Shown piece after piece: positions 1-11,393 of a DNA stretch of 64,000 nucleotides. Source of the stretch: Rutidosis leptorrhynchoides. Its lineage: Eukaryota; Streptophyta; Magnoliopsida; Asterales; Asteraceae. The stretch covers positions 129,410,001-129,474,000 of the forward strand of contig NC_092341.1 of assembly GCF_046630445.1 (NCBI RefSeq), in the 5' to 3' direction. A program made the translations under genes and the position numbers. Position 1 is the first letter of the stretch, and every line of letters begins with the position of its first letter. Under the pieces are notes generated by a model. It searched no databases. It saw nothing but the letters and a program-made list of their open reading frames with translations, and had not been told where the DNA came from.

Positions 1-996
1 TGTGGTTCCAATTAGAGTTTTGTAGGCTGTTCTAAAAGCCCAGAGTGCATCCTTCAATTTAATGGACCATTCCTTCGGATTTGATCCTACGGTTTTCTCT
101 AGAATACGTTTTAGAGCTCGGTTGGCATTTTTAACTTGTCCACTTGTTTGTGGATGATATGCGGTGGAGATTTTATGAGTTACTCCATATATTTTAAGAA
201 CTTTCTCAAGTTGATTATTACAGAAATGAGTTCCCCGATCACTTATTAAAGCTTTCGGTGTTCCAAACCTTGCAAAAAGACGTTTTAAAAAGTTGACTAC
301 AACTCGTGCATTGTTAGTTGGGAGAGCTTGTGCTTCCGCCCATTTAGATACATAATCAATGGCTACGAGAATATAGAGATTATTATGAGATTTTGGAAAT
401 GGACCCATAAAGTCAATACCCCAAATGTCAAATACTTCACATACTTGAATGACATTTTGTGGCATTTCATCACGTTGACTTATTTTTCCGGCCCTTTGAC
501 AAGCATCACAGGATTTGCAAAGAAGGTGTGCATCTTTGTAAATTGTAGGCCAATAGAATCCAACATCCTAAACTTTTCTTGCTGTTAGTTGAGGCCCATA
601 ATGCCCTCCTGTTGGTCCTGTGTGACAATGGCTTAAAATTTTACTAGCTTCATCTCCGAATACACATCGGCGTATTATTCCATCTGGACAACTTTTAAAC
701 AAATGTGGGTCTTTCCAGAAATAGTGTTTTATATCTCTGAAGAATTTCTTTCGTTTTTGGTACGATAATCCTTTTTCAAGGAATCCACATACTAAGTAGT
801 TTGCATAGTCTGCAAACCATGGAATTTCATTATAATCTATCTTCAATAGATATTCATCAGGAAAGTTGTCTTGTATGGCCGATTCATTTAGAACTTCTAA
901 TTCAGGATTTTCAAGACGAGAAAGATGATCAGCGGCGAGATTTTCTGCTCCTCTTTTATCTCGGATTTCAATATCGAACTCTTGTAAGAGTAAGAT
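1..996 (-). pseudogene. Element A pol, part 3: RNase H tail and integrase (5' cut by a stop, 3' off window)
   Basis: Continues the pol frame after the stop at 997-999. About 50 residues of RNase H tail and linker lead into the integrase. The HHCC zinc finger is visible on both sides of an in-frame TAG just below 568 (histidines in SHCHTGPTGGHYG, cysteines in CKSCDACQ). The core shows the first aspartate in WGIDFMGPF and the second in ISDRGTHF. The third acidic residue, expected as E in a GQVE context, reads K (GQVKNANR, codon 130-132), so the D,D,E triad is broken. The frame is open from the TAG to position 1 and the C-terminal domain is outside the window. Enzyme role in an intact relative: insertion of element cDNA into the host genome. 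Confidence 0.85.
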
Positions 997-1698
997 CTAA
1001 CGGATTAATCTTGGTTTGGCATCTTGTTTCAAAAATAGGTATCTAAGAGCAGAATGGTCGGTATAGACCACCGTTTTTGCTAGAACGAGATATGAACGAA
1101 ATTTGTCAAAAGCAAAGACAATAGCAAGGAGTTCTTTTTCAGTAGTTGTGTAATTTGTTTGTGCTCCTTGTAACGTCTTACTAGCATAATATATAGGTTG
1201 AAATCGTTTTTCAATCCTTTGTCCTAAAACGGCTCCCATTGCAAAATCACTTGCATCGCACATTAGTTCAAATGGTAGATTCCAAATTGGTGTTATCATG
1301 ATCGGCGCATTAGTGAGTTTTTCTTTAAGAATATTAAAAGATTTGATACATTCATCTGAAAAGATGAATGGAGCATCCTTTTCTAGGAGTTTATTCATAG
1401 GAGTGGCAATTTTAGAAAAATCTTTTATGAAACGTCGGTAAAAACCGGCATGCCCTAGAAAACTCCAAACTCCTCTAACATTGGTGGGATGTGGAAGTTT
1501 AGCAATTACATCTACTTTAGCTCTATCCACTTCAATTCCTTCCTTTGAAATTTTATGACCAAGAACGATGCCTTCTTTAACCATGAAATGGCATTTCTCC
1601 CAATTAAGTACTAGATTTGATTGTTCGCATCTAATTAGCATTCGTTCCAGATTAACTAGACATGATTCAAAAGTATCACCGAAGACTGAAAAAGTCAT
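997..1698 (-). pseudogene. Element A pol, part 2: RT C-terminus and RNase H
   Basis: Continues the RT after a frameshift. The downstream frame starts with TFSVFGDTF, which should directly follow the FMDD box in the previous frame; a run of five T (minus strand, about 1690) in place of four explains the shift. The RT thumb and connection words GHKISKEGIEVD and GFYRRFIKDFSKIA are present. RNase H acidic residues are visible in LMCDASDFAMGAVLGQ, TTEKELLAIVFAFDKF and YTDHSALRYL. The frame ends at TAG (997-999), where relatives have Trp (IRW), so TGG became TAG. The same frame continues beyond the stop into the RNase H tail, so this is one decayed polyprotein. Confidence 0.88.
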
Positions 1699-3484
1699 CC
1701 ATGAAAACTTCCATGCATTCTTCTATCATGTCGTGAAAAATCGCCGTCATGCACCTTTGAAAGGTTGCAGGGGCGTTGCAAAATCCAAATGGCATGCGTT
1801 TGTAAGCAAAAGTACCATAAGGGCACGTGAACGTGGTTTTCTCTTGATCTTCGGGTGCTATTGGAATTTGAAAATATCCGGAAAAACCATCAAGAAAACA
1901 ATAGTAACTGTTTCTGGCTAATCTTTCCAACATTTGATCAAGGAAAGGTAAGGGAAAGTGATCTTTTCTGGTGGCGTCATTTAATTTTCTATAATCAATA
2001 CACACACGCCATCCTGTTACAGTCCTAGTAGGAATAAGCTCATTTTTCTCATTTGTAATGACAGTCATGCCACCCTTCTTAGGCACGCATTGAACTGGGC
2101 TTATCCATGGACTATCAGAGATTGGATAAATTAAACCTGCATCTAGCAGTTTAATTATTTCTTTTTTAACAGCATCTTGCATATTAGGATTTAGTCTTCG
2201 TTGGTGTTGCACATACGTTTTATGATCTTCTTCCATAAGGATTTTATGTGTGCAATACGAAGGACTTATTCCTTTAATATCATGAATCTTCCATGCAATG
2301 GCTGGTTTATGAGCTTTCAACACAGAAATGAGTTGTGATTTCTCATTTTCAGTAAGAGAAGACGATATTATTACAGGTAATTCAGATTCACCATGTAAAT
2401 AAGCGTATTCCAAATGGTTTGGAAGTGGCTTTAACTCTAATGTCGGAGGTTCTTCTATCGATGATTTATATCGATATCTGTCTTCTTCTTTTAGCATTTG
2501 AATTTCTTCTGTTGTTGGTTCATATCCATTAGCTATTAGTGTAGCTAACATTTCAGCTTCATCAATTGGTTCAGTTCCTTCTCCTAAAGAACATTCTCCT
2601 GTTCCTTGTAATTCTGGAAATTCTTCTAACAATTCTGCATGTGAATCTATAGTTTGAATATAATTGCATGTATCATCTGCAGATTGCGGTTGTTGCATTG
2701 CTCTATCAACTGAAAAGGTAAAACTCTCGTCCTCTATACTTAGGGTCAATTTCTTACCAAACACGTCTATCATTGCTTTAGCCGTGTTTAAGAATGGTCT
2801 TCCTAATATGAGAGGAACTTGAGAATCTTCTTCCATGTCCAGAACAACAAAATCTACTGGAAATACTAAAGTACCAACTTTAACTAGCATGTTCTCCATT
2901 ATCCCTCTAGGATATTTTATTGATCGATCGGCTAGTTGTATACTTATTCTTGTTGGTTTCAATTCTCCAAGGTCTAGTTTAGCGTATAGTGAATACGGCA
3001 TTAGATTTATACTAGCACCTAAGTCTGGCAATGCTTCTATTGAACTAAGACTACCCAGAAAACATGGAATTGTGAAACTTCCTGGATCAGATAGTTTTTC
3101 TGGTATCTTATTCAACAGCACTGCTGAACAATTAGCATTCATAGTAACAACCGAGATTTCTTCCATTTTCTTTCTATTTGTGATCAGATCTTTCAGAAAT
3201 TTAGCATATCTAGGCATTCCTGAAATCACATCAATGAAAGGAAGATTGACATTTATCTGTTTAAACATATCCAAGAATTTGGATTGCTCGGCTTCAAGTT
3301 TCTCTTTTTTCATTTTACTTGGGTAAGGAAGTGGTGGTTGGTATGGTTTAACATAAGGTTTAGCCTTAACTGTGTTATCTTCATTAACCTTTTCAACTAC
3401 CGGTTCTTTTTCTTTATCTTGTTTAGGTTGTGGTTCTTGTGGAGTAGGAATAGTTTCATCAGAAGTTACAGGTATTTCAGGTGG
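1676..3484 (-). pseudogene. Element A pol, part 1: aspartic protease and reverse transcriptase
   Basis: Begins just after the gag stop (3485-3487), in the same reading frame as gag. A Pro/Lys/Glu-rich linker precedes the Athila-type protease, whose active-site region reads PDLGASINLMPYSLY and whose flap/C-terminal region reads LILGRPFLNTAKAMIDV. RT follows, with the fingers (ISDSPWISPVQCVPKKGGM), the palm (VCIDYRKLNDATRKDHFPLP) and the FMDD catalytic box at the end. One extra T right after FMDD ends this frame at 1676 (MDDFFSLR then stop). In the family the protein cleaves the polyprotein and copies RNA to DNA in virus-like particles. Here a full-length product would need a stop readthrough and a frame change. 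Confidence 0.9.
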
Positions 3485-5131
3485 TTAAAGTGTTGTACCA
3501 CTTCTTGTGGTAATGGCTTTAGCTGTTTCATTCCGGGGGTTTGCATTTGTATCACTAGGTAAACATCCCGGTTTTCTTTCACCTATTAACCTTGCTAGGT
3601 TACTTACTTCTTGTTCCAAGTTTTGAATAGAAGCTTGTTGATTTCTAAATGCTTGAGCATTTTGTTCATTAGTTTGTTTCTGAGATGTGAAAAACTGCGT
3701 TTGAGTTTCAACTAGCTTTGTCATCATATCTTCTAAAATCGGCTTTTTATCATCGGTTTGTGGTGGTTTGTTTTGAAAATTAGGTCTTTGCTGATTGTAA
3801 GTATTATTGGATACTTGTTGATTGCTAGGACCTTGTTGGTTGTTGTATGGAACATTTCGGTTATAATTCTGGTTTTGATTGTAAATCGATCTTGGCGGTT
3901 GATAATTATTCTGATAATTATTTTCAGGCCTTTGGTTTATGTATGAAATATTCTCTCTTTGTTCCATTGTTAGTTCAATACTGAGACAATCTTTTGTCAA
4001 ATGTGGTCCTCCACACTCCTCACAACTAATTCGTGTTGAGTGGATATCTTTAGTCATCTTTTCCATTCGTCTCTCGACAGCATCTATCTTTGCTGAAATG
4101 GAATCTAAGTCATGGCTAGAATCGGCTCTAGCTGCTTTAGATGATCTAACGATATATTTTTCTTGGTGCCACTCGTGTGAGTGGGAAGCAGTGTTATCAA
4201 TAATTTTGTAAGCATCAGTTTCGGTTTTCTTCATAATGGAACCACCAGCTGCTATATCTATGTATTTCCTTGTAGTGATGTCGCATCCTTGGTAGAATAT
4301 TTGTACTATTTGACAGGTGTCTAAACCATGTTGCGGACATCCTCTCAATAACTTTCCAAATCTTGTCCACGCCTCATATAGAGTTTCATTCGGTTTCTGT
4401 GTGAACGTAACAATTTCTCCTTGAAGTCTTACGGCTTTAGATGCCGGAAAGAATTGTTTAAGAAATTTTTCAACTAAAACGTCCCATGTATCAATCGCCC
4501 CTTCAGGTAACGATTCTAACCAATCTTTGGCTTCTCCCTTTAAAGTCCAGGGAAATAACATGAGATATATCTGTTCATCCTCCACTTCTCTTATTTCAAA
4601 TAGTGTGCAGATCCTATTAAAGGTACGAAGATGTTCATTTGGATCTTCCTTCGGCGCACCACTAAATTGGCATTGATTAGTCACCATGTGTAGAATTTGT
4701 CCTTTGATTTCATAATCTGGCGCATTAATGTCTGGATTAGTAATTGCGTGACCTTGGCCAATGCGTTTAGATTTCATTCGATCTTCCATACTTAAAGGTT
4801 CTAGATTTTTCATGATTGAATTTGTTGAATCTGAATCACTAGAGGATTCTGATTTAATGGTTCGTTCCTCAACAATCTCTGTTTGAATGATTGGTGGTTC
4901 CGGAGGAAAAATTAATGGTTAAGGATCTATGAATCGTCCCTGAATATTCTCCGGATTCTCAATTGTGAGGTCGGGTTCAAAAAATGGATTATCGGATATT
5001 TGAATTGGAGTACTTGGTCGACTGGATGACGATTCTAAAGGAAAATCAACGGCGACAATATTTGCTAGATGTCTTGATCTGGTTATAGGTGGTGAACGTA
5101 CAAAAGGTGGTGAACGTCTTGCTCGGTGCAT
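3485..5131 (-). pseudogene. Element A gag (capsid/nucleocapsid), stop-interrupted
   Basis: Structural protein of the element. The frame starts with ATG at 5131 (MHRARRSPPF) and meets an in-frame TAA at 4919-4921. It continues in the same frame through MKNLEPLSMEDRMKS to a TAA at 3485-3487. The capsid-like retrotransposon gag domain spans roughly 4750-4250 (words WLESLPEGAIDTWD, FLKQFFPASKA). A Cys-rich segment CEECGGPHLTKDC resembles a degenerate zinc knuckle. A long Asn/Gln-rich tail with NYQ/NQN repeats follows, then TTRSGTTL before the stop. Because the pol frame is the same as the gag frame, the 3485 stop is either decay or a translational stop between gag and pol. The stop at 4919 inside gag argues for decay. 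Confidence 0.85.
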
Positions 5132-6717
5132 TCACTGAATATCCTATCAGTTTTTAAAAGGAAAGAAAAATTATATAAGTTATCCAATTAATAGACTTTT
5201 CTGATTTTGTCCACATTTCGAATAGCCAAAAGATGCAGCAGAGGGGCAGGATTCGTTTGGTCTCAATATAATTGAGTACTGTTTGGCTCCAATAACCCGG
5301 TCCACGTACAAATCCAACTATTACTACGAACCAGAAAATTTTGATGTCTATCAATTTAACCACTTAAAATAAATTTTCGTAATTTTAAGAAATTTAGATA
5401 AGAAGTAGAATAAAAATCTATGTCCTAAAACTAGAATAGCGATAAATAAGAAAGAAAAAGAGCGCGTCGAAAAAGGTCGAAAAAGAAAAGAAAAAGAGCG
5501 ACTTATAAAATTTTAAAAACACTCGACTAACCCAACCTTATTACTATCACTAACTTAAAATTAAAATTGCAAATTGAGATTACTAATTGGAGTGATAATT
5601 GATACATAGGTAAAAGGCGTCGAAAAATAAAAATAAGAAAGTGGCGCGTTGAAACTTAAAAATGAACTAAAAACTAAAAGTTGCGTCTAAAAATATTAAA
5701 GCTTACAAGTAAAACTATATCCCAAATGGCAATATCTTAAAAAGGAACTAAAACTTAAAAAGGCGTCGCAAAATTCTAAAGCACCTAGATCTTAGTCTAA
5801 AGAAAAAGCACTTAAGGGATTTTACGGCAAAGCCTAAAAATCTAGAAATAAAAATAACTATGGCAAAAACTATATTTAAAACTAAATATGAGCGAAAAAT
5901 ACAAATATTACGCTAAAACAATTAAAAAGGGACAAAATATAAAAATATACTAAAAGTTGTAAAAATTACAATTTTTATAAAAATATTATTTTTATATTAT
6001 TTATTTTATAAAACTATTAATTTTAAAAACTAATTAAACTAATTAAACTAAATATATAAATTAAATTTAAAAAACTAACTAAATAATAAATTAAAAAAAC
6101 CTAATTAGGGTTTAATTAAAAATTAATAATAATAATTACTCCGTAATGATGCTGTTAGGGTTTCTGTGTAACCCGTGTCAGACGGCTCCGCGAGTCGCGG
6201 TGCCACCTGGAAATAAACGCCGCGAGTCGCGGTGGATGAAAATTCAACTCAGGTGCAGGTTTTTGTTCGACAGTTTTTTATTTATTTATATATATATTTT
6301 TTATTTTTCTGTTTTTAGTATTTATATAAAATATTTATATTAATTAAATAAAAACTTATGTTTTTTTTTAAAATAAAATAAAAATAGAAATACTTTAAAA
6401 TTTTATAAATAAAAATCTTAAAACTAGATTTATATGTATATTTTTTTTCGGTTTTTTTAAAAAAAAATTTTATATGTTTTAAATAAACACAAAATATTTA
6501 AATAAAACTTATATTTTTATAAAATAAAAATAAAGAAACTTTATAAAACTTAAATATTTAACAAACTCTTAAAAATATTTATATTTTTGTTTTCTTTTTA
6601 TGTTTTCGAATAATTAAAACGTATTTTTACAAAAACGTATTTTTATAAAAGTAAACTAAAAATAAAAATCCTTTTTTTTTATATTTAGCGTTGCGCTTCC
6701 GGCTTTTAAGCTAGATT
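5132..6717 (-). other. Element A 5' leader (untranslated)
   Basis: About 1.6 kb between the PBS and the gag start, very AT-rich, with no credible coding frame; long leaders are usual for Athila. It carries many 'aaagagcg..cgtcgaaaaa' words around 5455-5510 and two GC-rich palindromes at 6188-6232 (separate entry). The sequence 'cctaattagggtttaa' near 6100-6116 contains a telo-box-like AGGGTTTA word. Confidence 0.6.
6188..6232. repeat. Two copies of a GC-rich odd palindrome in the element A leader
   Basis: CCGCGAGTCGCGG occurs at 6188-6200 and 6220-6232. Each is a perfect 6+1+6 palindrome (CCGCGA, central G, TCGCGG) in an otherwise AT-rich leader. The same motif with a C centre lies in the LTR of A at 8265-8277. 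Confidence 0.85.
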
Positions 6718-6736
6718 TTCCCCGGCAGCGGCACCA
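6718..6736 (-). promoter_or_regulatory. Primer binding site of element A (tRNA-Asp-like)
   Basis: On the minus strand this reads TGGTGCCGCTGCCGGGGAA, eight bases after the LTR end. It is close to the tRNA-Asp primer site usual in Athila-type elements (TGGCGCCGTTGCCGGGGA), with substitutions. Confidence 0.8.
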
Positions 6737-8096
6737 AAAATACTTGATGTTATGCGAGGTGTATATGAAATAGCTTATATTTTACTATGAAAAACTATTA
6801 AATACGATACAATTTTACACAAGATATTTATTTATTTAGAGAATGGATATACTTAAACCTTGCTACAACAATTATAGGCAGTGTACCTAATCGTACAGTA
6901 GTGTAGTTTTTAGTAAGTCCGGTTCGTTCCACAGGGAAAAATCTTTAAACAAAGCTTAACGCTATATTAGTTTTATTTTACAAAAATACAAATATATATA
7001 TAAGTAATATTATTATTATAAAGGGGGTTTTTGCCGTTTAATGACCGGTTTGTCGATTTTAAAACTTTAGTTGTAGTTAAAACCTAATGTAAAAATAAAT
7101 ACAACTTTATTTAAAGCGTAAAATAAATAATGATAATGAAATTGCGATAAATAAAAGTGCGATAAAATAAAATTGCGATAATTAAAAAGTACGATAATTA
7201 AAAGTGCAATTAAATACAATAACAATAAATAAAAGTGCGATAATTAGAAGTGCAATTAAATATAAAATAAAGGAAATTAAATATGAAATAAAAGAATTAT
7301 GCTTATTTAAACTTCCGTAATCATGATGTTTGACGTGTTGATTTTAGTTTTATGCCCATGGGTTAATTGTCCTTTGTCCTGGATTATTTAATATGTCCGT
7401 CTGGTTTTTGTCCATAACAGTCCATCAGTCATAAATATAAAGTGCGAGTGTCCTCGTCAAATTATCCTTATACCCGAAGTTAAATATTCCAACTAATTGG
7501 GGACTTAAACTGTAACAAGGTTTTATTACTTTGTTTAATAATTACACTAGGATATCGACTGCGTGTAACCCAAGGTTTTAATACTTTGTTATCAATTATG
7601 CCAAGTGTCCTTGTACATAATTTCACCCCTGTTTTAATAATTCTAGTGACTATTAATCCATTCCCGTGTCCGGTTAAATGAACGATTATTCGTACATATA
7701 AATACCCCGCCCATCGTGTCCGATCGAGTGTATATGGTTATTTATAGGGGCGTCCAATTGTAAATCTTTATATTAAAATTAACAAATTATCATTTAGTTA
7801 AACAAATATAAAGCTCATTAATAGCCCATAGTCTAATTTCCACAAGTGTCGTTCTTTTGTCCAAACCCCAATTATGGTACAAAGCCCAATTACCCAATTT
7901 TAATATTTTTAGCCCAACATCATGTTTACTTCGGATTAAATAAGCATAATAATAACTTAGCTACGAGATATTAAATTAAAAAGGTTGAACATAACTTACA
8001 ATGATTAAAAATAGCGTAGCGTTACACGGACAGAATTTCGACTTACACCCTTACAACATTCGCTAACATACCCTTATTATTAGAATTAAAATTAAA

Positions 8097-8102
<6 letters not shown>

Positions 8103-8180
<78 letters not shown>
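8103..8180. repeat. (AT)n microsatellite in the A LTR
   Basis: About 39 uninterrupted AT units. Apparent IYIYIY reading frames here are artefacts of the repeat. Confidence 0.97.
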
Positions 8181-8183
<3 letters not shown>

Positions 8184-8234
8184 TACGAGATAGAGAGAAA
8201 GATATATGATATATAAATCGTCGAATTGCGCTGG

Positions 8235-8242
8235 CTTTTATA
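8235..8242 (-). promoter_or_regulatory. Candidate TATA box of the A LTR
   Basis: Minus-strand CCCTATAAAAGCC, the best TATA match seen in this LTR. GC palindromes lie just upstream of it (8265-8315). The transcription start is inferred, not observed. Confidence 0.5.
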
Positions 8243-8264
8243 GGGATTTTTGCCCAGGGGAACT

Positions 8265-8315
8265 CCGCGACTCGCGGCCCATTTTCACTACAAACTCCGC
8301 AACTCACGGAGTTTG
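8265..8315. repeat. GC palindrome and hairpin next to the A LTR TATA box
   Basis: CCGCGACTCGCGG (8265-8277) is a perfect 6+1+6 palindrome. CAAACTCCG (8291-8299) and CGGAGTTTG (8307-8315) form a perfect 9 bp stem with a 7-base loop. Both lie 25-80 bp upstream of the candidate TATA box. Confidence 0.8.
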
Positions 8316-8789
8316 TAAAACCAGCTCACACATTTTGGCTCCTTTCTTGCCGACGGATTTTTATATATTATATAATATATAAATAATTATAAGAATTTTT
8401 TAAATATTATATTATATTTATGTGCATAGTTGACTTGTAATTTTTAGTCCGTTGCGTCGAGCGTTGAGAGTTGACTCTGGTCCCGGTTCCGGATTTTCGA
8501 ACGTCCTTGCGTACAATTTAATATCTTGTACTTTGAGTTTTGAATCTTGTACTCTTGTAATTTCGAGACGTTTCTTATCACTAATTGGAACCTCTTTGAT
8601 TGTATTTTGTACTTTTGAGCTTTTTGGTCGTTTGCGTCTTCAATTCGTCGAATCTGTCTTTTGTCTTCACCTTTTATTATTTAAACGAATATCACTTGTA
8701 AATAGGACAATTGCAACTAAAAGCTTGTCTTTCTTGAGGAATAATGCTATGAAATATATGTTCGTTTTTAGCATTATCAATTGCGGACT

Positions 8790-9377
8790 TGATAGTGTAC
8801 AAAATATCTTGAGTAAATTCCATAAGGCATAAAATAATTGCCCGAAGGCAATTGGCAACGAAGACATCCTAGGTATCAGTACCAAAGGACTGCCACTACA
8901 TCACATGACTACATGGAACAACGAGATATGGAAAATATTCCCTACAAACAATATTCAGCGCCACCAAGGTAAAAGAGGAAGGCATCTATATTACTTTCCT
9001 TGAGCACTGTGGCGCCGTCACCCATTTATAGAAAGTTCACCAACATCTCCAAAGTCACCTTGGAGACTAGTCAAGACTTCGAAACCAGGGACCAGCACCC
9101 TAATAACACCATAAAAAAATGTTTATCCCAGCATAAGGGCATCTCGTCAATCACACACACACACATCAAAACTCAAAGAAGTCGATACAATGGTAGAAAA
9201 TACCTTCGAGGCGTAAAGTGAGATCATAATCCCACTACCTTTGGGGAACCGCCACCAAATAATAAAAACATCTCCCACACCCTTAGTCATAGCTAATCAC
9301 ACTCTAACCCATCATTAATTCATGAGTAAACCTAATCCTAATCAACATTAGGATTACGCCAAAAAAGTGTACAAACA
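8790..9377 (+). repeat. Element B 5' LTR (588 bp)
   Basis: Begins TGATAGTGTAC and ends GTACAAACA. Homologous to 55328-55912. The TATA box of the other copy (CACTATAAAAAG) reads CACCATAAAAAA here (about 9107-9118), so this copy has a damaged TATA. Confidence 0.95.
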
Positions 9378-9378
9378 A

Positions 9379-9397
9379 TTGGAGCCATCCGTGGGAC
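9379..9397 (+). promoter_or_regulatory. Candidate primer binding site of element B
   Basis: TTGGAGCCATCCGTGGGAC lies one base after the LTR end. It resembles the TTGGCGCC..TGTGGGAA type of PBS seen in many Tat elements, with substitutions. I do not assign the tRNA. Confidence 0.6.
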
Positions 9398-9444
9398 CTA
9401 ACGTCTTTTACAAACTCTAAACCTTGTTTAAACACTAAACCACC

Positions 9445-10070
9445 ATGGTTGACCTAGAATCTCCCCCGGGGTTCTCTTTACCCCAATATAATGTGCAATC
9501 TGAAGGTAGTGCTAGAACTTCCACTACTCCAGTAATGCCCATAACCACAAACCAAGATAACTCAGGTCCGCCGCCCATGTTGGATAAAACGTTTATCCTC
9601 AAGAATTACGACAGTATCAAAGAAGTTATCAAGAAGCTGCGTGCTGAAGGCCACCTCAAGAGCAAACGAGTTCTCACATATGATAGTGAGGAATACGATG
9701 AAGAACTCAAAAATGGAATCCCCACATAGGCGAAACCCCTTTCCTAAGGATCCAATAGTTCCGGGGCCGAATGCACCAAACGGTGGAATTACACCCAACA
9801 CTAACGGTGTCTCAATCCATAATGCCTCTAACGCACCAAACGCTAATGGTGTCCCTAACGGCAATGCCTTCCTCAATAATGCTTCTATCAACACAGGAGG
9901 GTCTGTAATCCCACCTTTTGTCCTTGGGGGACCTTTCCCTTGGATGGCTCCCAACACACCTTATTACAACGCTGCCATGAGCTAACCAAATGCTCATTTT
10001 CCTCAAGGACCTCAGCTGCCGAATTGGAATGGCGGGTACTTGGTGTATCCATCCCAACCACAAGGGTATG
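9445..10070 (+). pseudogene. Element B gag, N-terminal fragment
   Basis: Starts at ATG 9445 (MVDLESPPGFSLPQYN). The frame runs to a stop near 9729, but coding character moves to the next frame from about 9700 (SPHRRNPFPKDPIVPGP), so there is a frameshift between 9700 and 9730. The second frame is rich in Asn, Gly and Pro, meets a TAA at 9983-9985 and continues as PNAHFPQGPQLPNWNGGY to 10070, where element C is inserted. The capsid domain proper, protease and RT are absent from the window; they were lost with the deletion whose scar is at 49.84 kb. It resembles the low-complexity N-terminal part of Tat gag. No function remains. Confidence 0.6.
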
Positions 10071-11263
10071 TGTCATACCCCCCAAATAGGGCCGGGGGTA
10101 AATATGACTTTTCCAATACAGTCACACAGTTATATAATGAGAATGACTTTAATGAGACGTTTAATAAAATCAATAATTCAATTGCAGCGGAAAGCGAAAT
10201 GTTTTACATGTTAAATCCAAAAGTAATTAATGTTTAACAAGTGCTATAATATAAATAATGTGGACTCCAATGCAACAGCAAGCAAGCAACATAGGGCAGC
10301 ACATAAGCTATTCTTCACCTGAGATAAACATGCTTAAAATGTCAACATAATGGTTGAGTGAACATCATAGGTTTAATAATTAATAAGTTTAGACCACAAG
10401 ATTTATTTCAAAACATCAAAATATTCAATATGCCATGAGTTATAATATCGAGCTAAACATTAACCCCTGACACTGTACGAGTGTCGGTAATCATTATTAT
10501 GTACCCCCATTGACGATCGGTCAATGGGTAGAGATGTCACTCTCAATAGGCCTACTCACAATAATTAAGGTTGCAACATTTCAATTCCAGCAATTAACGA
10601 TATTATGGCGGGGATTTGCATGTAAAAATACAAGTTAACAAAGTCTCACGAAGTTGCATATCAAAAGTTTAGGCACTTGTGTCTAAATTGTAAATCATTT
10701 AAAAGCAAGCATGTGTCTCACCCCAAGATTTATAAAATACATTAAAACATGTAAAAGCGGGGCTATGAGTTCACCTTAGTAGCACAGAAGAGTTATTCCA
10801 CAAGAGAAATGAATTGAACGGAAGAATGTGATCGGAATCTCAACCTATAGTTAGAATGTACGATCAGATATAGCCTAATAGACATAAGTATAATAATTAT
10901 ACTAATGATGATGGTTTTCTAAAATAATTTCTATTTTCGGAAAGTTACCATTTTTGGAAAGTTTCCACTTATAGTAACTTTCTAATTATAGAAAGTTCAG
11001 GTTATAATCTATAACAAGATGTTGTACACCTTTACCCAAATCTCGTTGCTATCATACAAGTCACTTGAATGATCAGTTGTTATCGGGCGCCCAGGATTCT
11101 TGATCAGAATCTATGTCATGGCATTCAAAATCCACAAGCGGTTCCCATAAGGCAACAAGGACCACCCTAGGCCATATGTAGTGGTGAGGTTCGTATATAA
11201 TGCATGTTTTCTTGATTATAACCTTCACATATTATAGGTATAGACTTTTATTATATAACTAAG

Positions 11264-11393
<130 letters not shown>

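Larger units (their letters stand above)
1..8779 (-). mobile_element. Element A: partial Athila-type Ty3/gypsy retrotransposon
   Basis: A minus-strand LTR retrotransposon running off the left edge. Read on the minus strand it has, in order, a 5' LTR (8779-6745), a tRNA-Asp-like primer binding site, a leader of about 1.6 kb, gag, protease, RT, RNase H and integrase. The protease context (DLGASIN, then LILGRPFL) and the gag words IDIAAGGSIMKK are what I associate with the Athila lineage. The 3' end, any env-like region and the 3' LTR lie outside the window. Three in-frame stops inside coding domains, one stop at the gag-pol border, one frameshift and a lost integrase glutamate show that it is dead. 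The 5 bases after its LTR (8780-8784, attgc) are its presumed TSD, which cannot be checked here. Confidence 0.9.
6745..8779 (-). repeat. Element A 5' LTR (2,035 bp)
   Basis: Bounded by TGATGTT on the left and ATTATCA on the right, so the minus-strand LTR starts TGATAAT and ends AACATCA. The left end adjoins the PBS. The right end meets presumed TSD attgc (8780-8784) and, 5 bases later, the B element. A TATA box (8235-8242), an (AT)n tract and GC palindromes lie inside. The partner LTR is outside the window, so no age can be given. Confidence 0.85.

Noticed and set aside
328-588. Plus-strand frame over the A integrase
   Set aside because: It is the antisense shadow of the integrase, which has clear motifs on the minus strand.
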